Source of the DNA: Methyloterricola oryzae
Lineage (GTDB): Bacteria > Pseudomonadota > Gammaproteobacteria > Methylococcales > Methylococcaceae
Assembly: GCF_000934725.1 (NCBI RefSeq)
Contig: NZ_JYNS01000001.1
Location: forward strand, 124,001-188,000
Reading direction: 5' to 3'
Length of the DNA: 64,000 nucleotides
The translations under genes were made by a program, and so were the position numbers. Positions 39,066 to 46,276 of the stretch are shown in pieces. Below the pieces are notes generated by a model that made no database searches, was not told where the DNA came from, and saw only the letters and a program-made list of their open reading frames with translations. Numbering within the stretch: the first letter of the stretch is position 1; each line of letters opens with the position of its first letter.

Positions 39066-40376
39066 TCAGTTCAGCTTGCCCTGCCGGACGATATTGATAC
39101 CCTTGAGCAGATTTAGGGCCTCATTGAGCGGATAGTCCTGAACCGCCAAGGATTCTTCTGTCTTTTCCTGCCCCTTCAAATCGTCCTTCTTGCCCGCCTT
39201 CTCGTTGCTGAGATGGTTCACCAGGTCGGCCTCCTTGATGGGAGAGAATTCGGACTGTTGCACCGTTTCCAGCTTCACCTTGGAGATTGGCACGTCAGGC
39301 GTAATGCCTTCCGCCTGGATAGAGCGGCCCGAGGGCGTGTAATAGCGCGCCGTGGTCAGCTTCACCGCTCCACCGTTACTGGTCGGGAGTATGGTCTGGA
39401 CCGATCCCTTGCCAAAGGTCTTTTCACCCATGATGATCGCGCGCTTATGGTCTTGCAGCGCCCCAGCCACAATCTCCGATGCGGAAGCGGAACCGGCGTT
39501 GATTAGTACCACAATGGGAGCACCCTTGAGCAGGTCGCCCGGTGTCGCATTGAACTTCATCTTCGCGTCTTCAATGCGGCCATCCGTGTATACCACCAAG
39601 CCACTTTCTAAAAAGGCATCGCTGACGGAAACGGCCGCGTTCAGCACACCGCCTGGGTTATTGCGGAGATCGAGCACCAGGCCTTTGAGATCGCCTGACT
39701 TCTTCATCTCGTTGACCGCTTCGGTGACATTATCCCCAGTCTTGGACTGGAAGCTGGTGATGCGCAAGTAGCCATAACCGTCCTCCAGCATGCGCTTCTT
39801 GACGCTCTGCACCTTGATCACGTCGCGGATCAGCTTGAACTTGAGCGGTTGCTCCACGCCTTCGCGGACGACGGTCAGCACGATCTCGCTGCCAGGCTCT
39901 CCACGCATCATCTTGACGGCGTCGTTGAGCGTCATGCCTTTCACAGGTTTGTCGTCGAGACGGATCACCAGGTCACCGGCCTTGATGCCTGCCCTTTGCG
40001 CCGGCGTGTCATCGATGGGGGCAATGACCTTAACGAAGCCATTTTCCATGCCTACCTCGATACCCAGACCGCCGAACTGTCCGGTGGTCCCGACTTTGAG
40101 TTCGTTGTACTGCTCCTGATCCAGGTAAGCCGAATGGGGGTCGAGACCGGAGAGCATGCCGCGAATTGCGTCCTCCAACAGCTTTGTATCAGGCACCGGT
40201 TCGACATAGTCCTGACGAATCCGGCCGTAGACCTCCGAGAACGTCTTCAGGCCCTCGAACGGGATACCATTCAAGTCACCGGTATCGCGCTCGGCCAGCG
40301 CGCTTCCGGCTGACGCCAACAATGCGCCCAGGCCCGCGCCAAACGCGACCAGCATCAGACTCTTTTGCTTCACCAT
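39066..40376 (-). CDS. ctpA: C-terminal processing protease (S41)
   Basis: A 436-residue periplasmic serine protease with a signal peptide (LMLVAFGAGLGALLASAGSALA). It has a PDZ domain (FGGLGIEVGMENGFVKVIAPIDDTPA, then GIKAGDLVIRLD) and the S41 active site: Ser in NAGSASASEIVAGALQD and Lys in MGEKTFGKGSVQT. It trims tails of periplasmic proteins. The start at 40376 has GGGAA eight bases upstream; ATG codons at 40397 and 40394 are possible. It lies 102 bases downstream of the envC-like gene. Confidence 0.93.
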   Translation of the reverse strand: MVKQKSLMLVAFGAGLGALLASAGSALAERDTGDLNGIPFEGLKTFSEVYGRIRQDYVEPVPDTKLLEDAIRGMLSGLDPHSAYLDQEQYNELKVGTTGQFGGLGIEVGMENGFVKVIAPIDDTPAQRAGIKAGDLVIRLDDKPVKGMTLNDAVKMMRGEPGSEIVLTVVREGVEQPLKFKLIRDVIKVQSVKKRMLEDGYGYLRITSFQSKTGDNVTEAVNEMKKSGDLKGLVLDLRNNPGGVLNAAVSVSDAFLESGLVVYTDGRIEDAKMKFNATPGDLLKGAPIVVLINAGSASASEIVAGALQDHKRAIIMGEKTFGKGSVQTILPTSNGGAVKLTTARYYTPSGRSIQAEGITPDVPISKVKLETVQQSEFSPIKEADLVNHLSNEKAGKKDDLKGQEKTEESLAVQDYPLNEALNLLKGINIVRQGKLN

Positions 40377-40478
40377 GGAGTAATTTCCCATCATCAAGAA
40401 TTCATGGATCCAGTCACAGTGGCTGTAACCGAATCGTCGCGGCCGCCCGGAACACCGGAACAGGGCGCCGCCGTGAAA

Positions 40479-41618
40479 TCAATGGCCACGCGCGCACCAG
40501 GCCATCGGATCGATCGGGCGTCCCTTCTCGCGAATACCGAAATACAAGCCGGGCTGGCGCCTGCCACCGCTCGCACCCACGTGGGCGATGGTTTCGCCCG
40601 CCTCGACCCAGTCACCGACGCTTTTCAGCAGGCTCTGATTGAAAGCATAAAGACTCATGTAGCCGTCTCCATGATCGACAATCGTCAATAGCCCGTAACC
40701 GCGCAACCAATCAGCGAAAGCTACGCGTCCTGCGGCCACGGATCGTACAGGAGTACCCTCGGACGCCCCGATCAAAACACCGTCCCACTTTCCCGACATC
40801 CTCGGTGCGCCAAACCCGGCCAGAACGGGACCTTTCACCGGCAGTCGCATGCCCTCCTCTGGCTGCGCGGCAGCGGAGCCCTCATCCCGTTGGGGAAACG
40901 CCGGCATCTCTGCCTGCAGTCTACCGATCAGGCCCTCAAGGCGATGCTCATCCTCCTGCAGCGACTTAAGCTCGTCACTCTTGTCCTTCGCCTCCAGCGT
41001 CAACTTCGCAAGCACCGTCTGCCGCTCCTTGCGGGCCTCGCTCAAGCGCTGCTGCTGCTGCGCCATCTCGCTGCGAGTGGATTCGAGACGGCCGCGCGCC
41101 GCGACTAGGTCTGCCTCGACCTGGGTCAGTTGGGAAAGATCCGTGTCCAGGGATTGAATGAGGGAAAACCGGGCTCGGTTCAGATATCCATAATAGGCCA
41201 GCATCCGACTGGCGCGGGCCGACTCTTCCTGGTTCAGCGCCAATTTGAGCCAATCTTGCCTTCCAGCAGCATAAGCCGAGCGCAACTGCCCTGCAAGAGC
41301 CTGGTTCTGCTGGCGAATGTCCGCCCTCAACTGCTCCTGGCGCTTGCCAAGAGACGCCAGGCGCCGGGCCCCCTCCTGCACCTCGTGTTCCAGTTTGCGC
41401 AAGGCCTTGGCAAACTCACCATACTGCCGTTCGATGCCCGCCAGTTGACCCGACAGGCTGCTCTGCTGATCCTCCAGACCTTGCAAGGACGCCTGTATCT
41501 CCCGGATGCGGCCGCGCACCTGCTCTAGGTCCACGTTCGGCGCGCCCCCCTCTTCCGCTGCCACCGGTCCCAGACAAACAGCCAACATCACGAAGCCCCA
41601 GCTCGTGCGCCGTTTCAT
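40479..41618 (-). CDS. envC: EnvC-like murein hydrolase activator
   Basis: A 379-residue secreted protein with a signal peptide (MKRRTSWGFVMLAVCLGPVAA). A long coiled coil follows (residues about 30-240), then a C-terminal LytM/M23 domain. The LytM domain lacks the zinc ligands of active peptidases (GVLIGASEGTPV in place of HxGxD; LYFGIREKG in place of HxH). That is the degenerate form found in EnvC, which activates AmiA/AmiB amidases at division. Pairing with ctpA is common in proteobacteria. Confidence 0.9.
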   Translation of the reverse strand: MKRRTSWGFVMLAVCLGPVAAEEGGAPNVDLEQVRGRIREIQASLQGLEDQQSSLSGQLAGIERQYGEFAKALRKLEHEVQEGARRLASLGKRQEQLRADIRQQNQALAGQLRSAYAAGRQDWLKLALNQEESARASRMLAYYGYLNRARFSLIQSLDTDLSQLTQVEADLVAARGRLESTRSEMAQQQQRLSEARKERQTVLAKLTLEAKDKSDELKSLQEDEHRLEGLIGRLQAEMPAFPQRDEGSAAAQPEEGMRLPVKGPVLAGFGAPRMSGKWDGVLIGASEGTPVRSVAAGRVAFADWLRGYGLLTIVDHGDGYMSLYAFNQSLLKSVGDWVEAGETIAHVGASGGRRQPGLYFGIREKGRPIDPMAWCARGH

Positions 41619-41897
41619 GGGCCACAGCCTGGCACGCGGTTTCGAGCCAGATTGCAGCAGACAAACACACTTGGTCCTTCGTCGCGAGGGGAAAGCCATA
41701 AACTATCGTCCGGGGTTTGGCCGAACCGGGCACGTGGAGATGATGCCGGCACAAGATCGACCTGAGCGCGCATCAGACCGGGCTCTAACGGTCAAGAAGG
41801 CCCCTGGCTGCCATTAGGTTCCTGCAGCAGGCGCCCCGCCAAAACCCCACAGGAAAAATTGATTCCTCAATGGGTTTAGGACAGCGCGAGTTACACG

Positions 41898-41903
41898 TAT
41901 AAT
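41898..41903 (+). promoter_or_regulatory. Candidate -10 box for the ArsR-family gene
   Basis: A perfect TATAAT. The sequence 17 bases upstream (TTTAGG, 41875-41880) matches the -35 consensus at only three positions, so control by an activator or repressor is plausible. The predicted start site is about 160 bases before the ATG. Confidence 0.45.
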
Positions 41904-41966
41904 CTCGGGCTTACTTAATAAGACGTCATCGTCACGCGGCGACCCTGCCGCTCACGGCCCCAAGTG

Positions 41967-41983
41967 CAAGATAGTTTATCTTG
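41967..41983. promoter_or_regulatory. Inverted repeat, candidate operator of the ArsR-family regulator
   Basis: CAAGATA-GTT-TATCTTG is a perfect 7-3-7 inverted repeat, AT-rich in a GC-rich genome. It sits 64 bases after the candidate -10 box and 87 bases before the regulator's start. Confidence 0.5.
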
Positions 41984-42069
41984 TTTTGTCGCGCCCGTCG
42001 TGCCTGTGTCAGGTTCGATAGAGGCCCTTAGGCCGCATGCCCAAGGTACCCGGGGAACCCAAGTCAGCC

Positions 42070-42387
42070 ATGAGCACAGTAGACGAACAGATTATCTCCA
42101 ATGATGCCGAGATTGCCCGGGCTGCCCAGTACCTCAAGGCCATGTCGCACCCGCTGCGTCTGAAGATACTGTGCACTCTGGGAAACGACCGGGTCAGCGT
42201 GCAGGATATCGTGGATCAGGTCGGGACCACGCAAAGCAACATTTCTCAGCACCTGGGCATATTGCGCGACAAAGGTATCTTGGCGTGCCGCAAGGATGCG
42301 AACCGGGTCTACTACTACATAGAAAATCCCAATACGCTGCAGCTCATATTTCAACTGAAGCAAATGTTCTGCCCCCACGGAGAATAG
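42070..42387 (+). CDS. ArsR-family regulator, probable persulfide sensor (BigR/SqrR-like)
   Basis: A 105-residue winged-helix repressor. The recognition region is VGTTQSNISQHLGILRDKGIL and the wing is NRVYYYIEN. Cysteines are at 35 (LKILCTL), 73 and 101 (QMFCPHGE). C35 and C101 are 66 residues apart. That is the spacing I recall for the redox pair in SqrR (C41/C107) and BigR (C42/C108), which sense persulfides; metal-site motifs of ArsR/SmtB are absent. A membrane-anchored rhodanese follows 154 bases downstream, which supports a sulfane-sulfur role. The start at 42070 avoids an unsupported 11-residue extension. Confidence 0.85.
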   Translation: MSTVDEQIISNDAEIARAAQYLKAMSHPLRLKILCTLGNDRVSVQDIVDQVGTTQSNISQHLGILRDKGILACRKDANRVYYYIENPNTLQLIFQLKQMFCPHGE

Positions 42388-42541
42388 CGCTCGAATGCCA
42401 CGCAGCGAATCTGGTCGGCTTGCGGCACTGCCCTAGAATAAAGCCCGGGGCAGCAGGCCGGCAGCTTCCGAACCGGTCTCCATCGGCGCTCCGATCAAAA
42501 GCCCATTACCCCTCTCACTTGTTTAGATATAGGCAACCTGC

Positions 42542-42982
42542 ATGGATTTCGAACGCATTGTAGAATTCATCAGCAATCACTGGATCTTGAGCAGCGGACT
42601 GTTTGTCGTCACCCTGCTCCTGGTTCAGGATCTGTTCGATAGCATCACCCGAAAGTACAAGGTGGTCTCCCCCACCGGTGCCGTCACACTGCTCAACGAT
42701 GACCGCACCATCGTCATCGATGTGCGGGAACCCCACGAATTTGCGAAGGGGCATATCGAAAGCGCGATGGCGATCCCGCTCGCGCGCGTCGATGACAAGC
42801 TTTATGAACTGGAGCCAAGAAAGCATACGCCGGTCATCGTGACGTGCCAGCAAGGCACGCGCTCCGCTCATGTCTGCAAAAAGCTGACGCAGGCCGGTTT
42901 TACTGAGGTCTACGATTTGAAAGGCGGCATGCTGGCCTGGGAAGACGCCAAATTGCCGATGGTAAAGAAGAAGGGCAAGTAA
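42542..42982 (+). CDS. Membrane-anchored rhodanese-domain protein
   Basis: A 146-residue protein with one N-terminal membrane helix (HWILSSGLFVVTLLLVQDLF) and a rhodanese domain (VIDVREPHEFAKGHIESAMAIPL). The catalytic cysteine is in VTCQQGTRSAHVC (C102), and the domain ends DLKGGMLAWEDAKLP. It is the YibN type found upstream of secB in gammaproteobacteria. It probably carries sulfane sulfur; the substrate is unknown. The grxC gene that often sits between rhodanese and secB is missing. Confidence 0.92.
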   Translation: MDFERIVEFISNHWILSSGLFVVTLLLVQDLFDSITRKYKVVSPTGAVTLLNDDRTIVIDVREPHEFAKGHIESAMAIPLARVDDKLYELEPRKHTPVIVTCQQGTRSAHVCKKLTQAGFTEVYDLKGGMLAWEDAKLPMVKKKGK

Positions 42983-43048
42983 CAGGCTCCAGACGACAGG
43001 CTCGCCCCGCATAACCCGTTCAAAGAACACCACCACCGAGGATATATC

Positions 43049-43504
43049 ATGGCTGAAGAGGAAAAGCAGTTCGCGCTGCAGAAACTGTACATCAAGGACG
43101 TTTCGTTCGAGACTCCCAACTCACCCGCCGTATTCACCCAGAAATGGGAACCCAAGGTCGAGTTCAACCTGGCCAGCAATGTGCAGAGCCTGCAAGAGGA
43201 CCTCTATGAAGTCAGCCTGACAGTAACGGTCACGGTAACTCTGGAAGAAAAGACCGCTTATCTGGTGGAAGTGTCGCAAGCTGGCATCTTCACCATTTCC
43301 GGTTTCAACGAACAGGAACTTTCGCCCATGATCGGCAGTTTCTGCCCCAACATCCTGTTCCCCTATGCGCGCGAGGCCGTCTCGGACCTGGTCATCAAGG
43401 GCGGCTTTCCCCCGATGCTGCTGGCGCCGGTGAATTTCGACGCGCTGTACATGCAGCACGTCCAGCAACAGCAGGCAACCGCCGGCAACACCAGCGTCAA
43501 CTGA
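43049..43504 (+). CDS. secB: Protein-export chaperone SecB
   Basis: A 151-residue chaperone that keeps preproteins unfolded and hands them to SecA. Typical sequence: FALQKLYIKDVSFETPNSP, VTVTVTLEEKTAYLVEVSQAGIF, and PYAREAVSDLVIKGGFPPMLLAPVNFD. It is followed by gpsA, a conserved neighbour. Confidence 0.97.
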   Translation: MAEEEKQFALQKLYIKDVSFETPNSPAVFTQKWEPKVEFNLASNVQSLQEDLYEVSLTVTVTVTLEEKTAYLVEVSQAGIFTISGFNEQELSPMIGSFCPNILFPYAREAVSDLVIKGGFPPMLLAPVNFDALYMQHVQQQQATAGNTSVN

Positions 43505-43532
43505 GCTTTCCCTTCGCTTCCAATCAATCGGC

Positions 43533-44540
43533 ATGACTATATCCGTCATCGGCGCTGGCTCCTGGGGAACGGCGCTTGCTTTACTGATCGCACGCAACGG
43601 GCATCAGGTGCTGCTTTGGGGTCACCACCCGGAACACATCGCCAACTTGGGCAGGGATCGCTGCAACAAGCGCTACCTTCCAGAGGCCCCGTTTCCTGAA
43701 ACCCTGCAGGTAACCGCGGATCTGGGCGAGGCTGTGGAACAATGCGAACTGGCGCTGGTCTCGGTGCCTAGCCACGCCTTTCGCGCAACCCTCATGGCCA
43801 TGCACCCCGCTATGCCTGATAGCGCCGGCCTGGCCTGGGCCACCAAGGGCCTGGAAAAGACCAGCGGGCGCCTGCTGAGTGATGTGGTGACGGATATCAT
43901 GGGTGCCGACCGCCCGGCCGCAGTGCTGTCGGGACCGACCTTCGCCAGCGAAGTTGCCGCCGGCAAGCCCACCGCTATCACAGTCGCCTCCCGTCAGACC
44001 GACATGGCGGCGAAAACCGCGGCATTGCTGCATAACAAGTACTTTCGCGCCTACACCACCAGCGACATTGTGGGTGTGCAACTGGGCGGCGCCACCAAGA
44101 ACGTGCTCGCCATCGCCGCCGGCATGGCGGACGGGTTGGGGTTCGGGGCGAACGCCAGGGCAGCCCTGATCACGCGTGGCTTGGCGGAGTTGCTGAGGCT
44201 CGGGCTCGCCATGGGAGGCCGCATGGAGACCTTGATGGGCTTGGCCGGCGTCGGTGACCTGTTGTTGACCTGCACCGACAATCAGTCGCGCAACCGGCGT
44301 TTCGGGCTGGGTCTCGGGCAAGGATTATCGCGTGAAGAGGTAACAGCCCAAATCGGCCAGGAGATTGAAGGCGCCACGGCGGCATCCATCATCTACAAGC
44401 TCGCGTGCGAGAAGGGCATCGAGATGCCGATCACCGAACAGGTGTACCGTATCCTGAACGAGGGCATGACACCGGCCGAAGCGGTGGACAACCTGCTGCT
44501 GCGGGAGCCTAAACCGGAAATGGCTCAAGGCATGGCCTGA
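43533..44540 (+). CDS. gpsA: Glycerol-3-phosphate dehydrogenase (NAD(P)+)
   Basis: A 335-residue enzyme that reduces dihydroxyacetone phosphate to sn-glycerol-3-phosphate for phospholipid synthesis. It has the cofactor loop IGAGSWGTALALLIA, WATKGLE, VLSGPTFASEVAAGKPTA, the catalytic-lysine region GGATKNVLAIAAGMADGLGFG, and GDLLLTC. It lies 28 bases after secB. Confidence 0.97.
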   Translation: MTISVIGAGSWGTALALLIARNGHQVLLWGHHPEHIANLGRDRCNKRYLPEAPFPETLQVTADLGEAVEQCELALVSVPSHAFRATLMAMHPAMPDSAGLAWATKGLEKTSGRLLSDVVTDIMGADRPAAVLSGPTFASEVAAGKPTAITVASRQTDMAAKTAALLHNKYFRAYTTSDIVGVQLGGATKNVLAIAAGMADGLGFGANARAALITRGLAELLRLGLAMGGRMETLMGLAGVGDLLLTCTDNQSRNRRFGLGLGQGLSREEVTAQIGQEIEGATAASIIYKLACEKGIEMPITEQVYRILNEGMTPAEAVDNLLLREPKPEMAQGMA

Positions 44541-44600
44541 GCCCCGAAACAGGCTCGGGACAAGCGACAAGACGGGAAGTAACGGCTCCGGAACTGGGGG

Positions 44601-45248
44601 CTAAAAGAGTTCCAGATCCCCAGCCACGGGGGTTTCCTTGATGGTCTCCACGTAGCAACGTTCCTGGTTGGCAATCACGTTATTGTGCAAGGAGCGCAGG
44701 CGCTTGACCTTCACCCGGCCCGAGGCAGGGAAATAAGCCACCATGCGCGGAAAGATGTCACCCACATCCTCCGCTACCACCTTGAGCCCTTCGTCACTCA
44801 GGAACTCACGCGCGAAGGCGATATTGCGTAGCCCCACATCCGACATATTGGGAATGATGCGCCCACCCCCGAATAGTTTCACCTCCAGATTCTGCCGCTT
44901 TCCGCCGTTGCGCAGAATATGGTTGATGAGTTGCTCCATCGCGTAAATGCCATACCGCGTTGCGGCGCTGGCAATGGCGTTGCCACCGCCCCAATTGTCC
45001 GGTCCGCCTGTCGGAAGCATAAAGTGATTCATGCCGCCTATGCCGCTGCTCTTGTCGCGAATGCAGGCGGCAATGCACGATCCCAAGGTAGTGGTGACGC
45101 CTTCGTCATGCAGGGTCACGTATAACTCCCCCGGCAATATGCGCGCGGTGTAGGCTCCAAACGTGGAATTCCAGACACGTTTGATATGTTCGAACCCGGC
45201 AATGGTGGGCCGCAGAGTTTGTCCCGTGCTGTTTGTCGTAGTTGTCAT
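44601..45248 (-). CDS. cheD: Chemoreceptor glutamine deamidase CheD
   Basis: A 215-residue enzyme that deamidates glutamines in chemoreceptors and tunes adaptation. The catalytic cysteine and histidine are in TTLGSCIAACIRD (C58) and GGMNHFMLP (H75). The rest is typical (AMEQLINHILRNGGKRQNLEVKLFGGG). The start at 45248 is the family start; the in-frame extension to 45515 is arginine-rich and overlaps the HDOD gene. No other che gene lies nearby, but it follows the HDOD gene by only 17 bases, so the two form an operon. Confidence 0.93.
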   Translation of the reverse strand: MTTTTNSTGQTLRPTIAGFEHIKRVWNSTFGAYTARILPGELYVTLHDEGVTTTLGSCIAACIRDKSSGIGGMNHFMLPTGGPDNWGGGNAIASAATRYGIYAMEQLINHILRNGGKRQNLEVKLFGGGRIIPNMSDVGLRNIAFAREFLSDEGLKVVAEDVGDIFPRMVAYFPASGRVKVKRLRSLHNNVIANQERCYVETIKETPVAGDLELF

Positions 45249-45265
45249 GGGATCCGTGTGTGAGA

Positions 45266-46141
45266 TCAGCTGGCTACGTCCACAAAGAGTTTCTGCGCCT
45301 CTTGAAGCTCTTCCTGAGCCTTGCGCACCGGCCCTTCCAGCATCTCGGGCGACAGTTCCGTGCGTTCCCAGGCCAGCGGGTCTATGGGTTCGACGTCGTC
45401 TGGGTCGAGGGAATCGACCTCCGCCATCAGGGCGCAAACGTTGGCGATATGTATCAGCGCGACTTCCTTCGGGTGCTGTTTGGCGCTGCCGATATTGTGA
45501 TGGCACGCGATGCATTCCTGGAGGACGGAAGGCAGGTTCCAGCGTTCTGCAAGCAAGCCGCCAACCAAGCTATGGTCAAATCCCATGACCTCCCGTTCAG
45601 CCGCATAGACACCCACTTCCTCGCCGCTGTCGAGCACCATGGTCAGCGCTTCGGCAGCCTTTTCTGGTAAGCGGTTGAAGATGATGAGTTCACCTATGTC
45701 ATGCAGCAGTCCCGCTGTAAACATTGCGTCCGGATCGCAGCGGCGACGCATTTCCGACGCGAGAAAGCGCGCACAAAGCGCACACAGGACGCTGTGCTTC
45801 CAGAAATTCTCCATGGAAACCAGGTCATTGGACAAGCCCGCAAAGCTACGCGCCACCGACATGGAGAGTACCAGATTGCGCACCTGGGCAATGCCGATGA
45901 GGGTGATGGCCTTGCCGACCGAGTCCACCTTCGCAGGACAACTGTAGAGCGCGCTGTTTGCCAGCTTCAGCAACCGGACCGTGAACGAAGCATCCTGGCT
46001 GACCGCCTTGGCGATGTCGGCACTGGAACTCTTGGGACTATCAATGGCCCGTGAAATACGGATGTAGACGTCAGGCAGGGTTACCAGACCGCTGACGTTT
46101 TCAACGAGTTGATTGGCATCGATAGGCGCTTGCTGCTGCAT
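45266..46141 (-). CDS. HDOD-domain signalling protein
   Basis: A 291-residue protein with one HDOD domain, a catalytically degenerate relative of HD hydrolases. Visible parts are PDVYIRISRAIDSPKSSSADIAKAVSQDASFTVRLLKLANSALYSCPAKV, AITLIGIAQVRNLVLSMSVARSF, and an HD-like GLLHDIGELIIFNRLP. HDOD proteins act in chemotaxis, motility or stress signalling, often by binding partner proteins. It follows the hybrid kinase by 135 bases and precedes cheD. Confidence 0.9.
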   Translation of the reverse strand: MQQQAPIDANQLVENVSGLVTLPDVYIRISRAIDSPKSSSADIAKAVSQDASFTVRLLKLANSALYSCPAKVDSVGKAITLIGIAQVRNLVLSMSVARSFAGLSNDLVSMENFWKHSVLCALCARFLASEMRRRCDPDAMFTAGLLHDIGELIIFNRLPEKAAEALTMVLDSGEEVGVYAAEREVMGFDHSLVGGLLAERWNLPSVLQECIACHHNIGSAKQHPKEVALIHIANVCALMAEVDSLDPDDVEPIDPLAWERTELSPEMLEGPVRKAQEELQEAQKLFVDVAS

Positions 46142-46231
46142 AAGGTCGACCGCTGTGAACCTTGGGATTGGCAGTAAAAATAGCAGAGATTCAGCCGGTC
46201 ATAGGTCGCTGCAAATAACCCCGGGGCCCAG

Positions 46232-46247
46232 TTCAAAACACTTTGAA
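46232..46247. repeat. Inverted repeat between the hybrid kinase and HDOD genes
   Basis: TTCAAA-ACAC-TTTGAA is a perfect 6-4-6 inverted repeat, 91 bases upstream of the HDOD start. It may be an operator; no known motif is matched. Confidence 0.35.
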
Positions 46248-46276
46248 GCGGTTCCGAAAAGTAACACCCTTAAGGA

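Larger units (their letters stand above)
41619..42069. other. Intergenic region upstream of the ArsR-family regulator
   Basis: This 451-base divergent spacer has no supported gene. It holds a perfect TATAAT (41898-41903, plus) with a weak -35, and a perfect inverted repeat at 41967-41983. These are likely the promoter and operator of the ArsR-family gene. Confidence 0.5.

Noticed and set aside
44540-44570. GAGCC...GGCTC hairpin after gpsA as terminator
   Set aside because: Short stem and no T run on either side.
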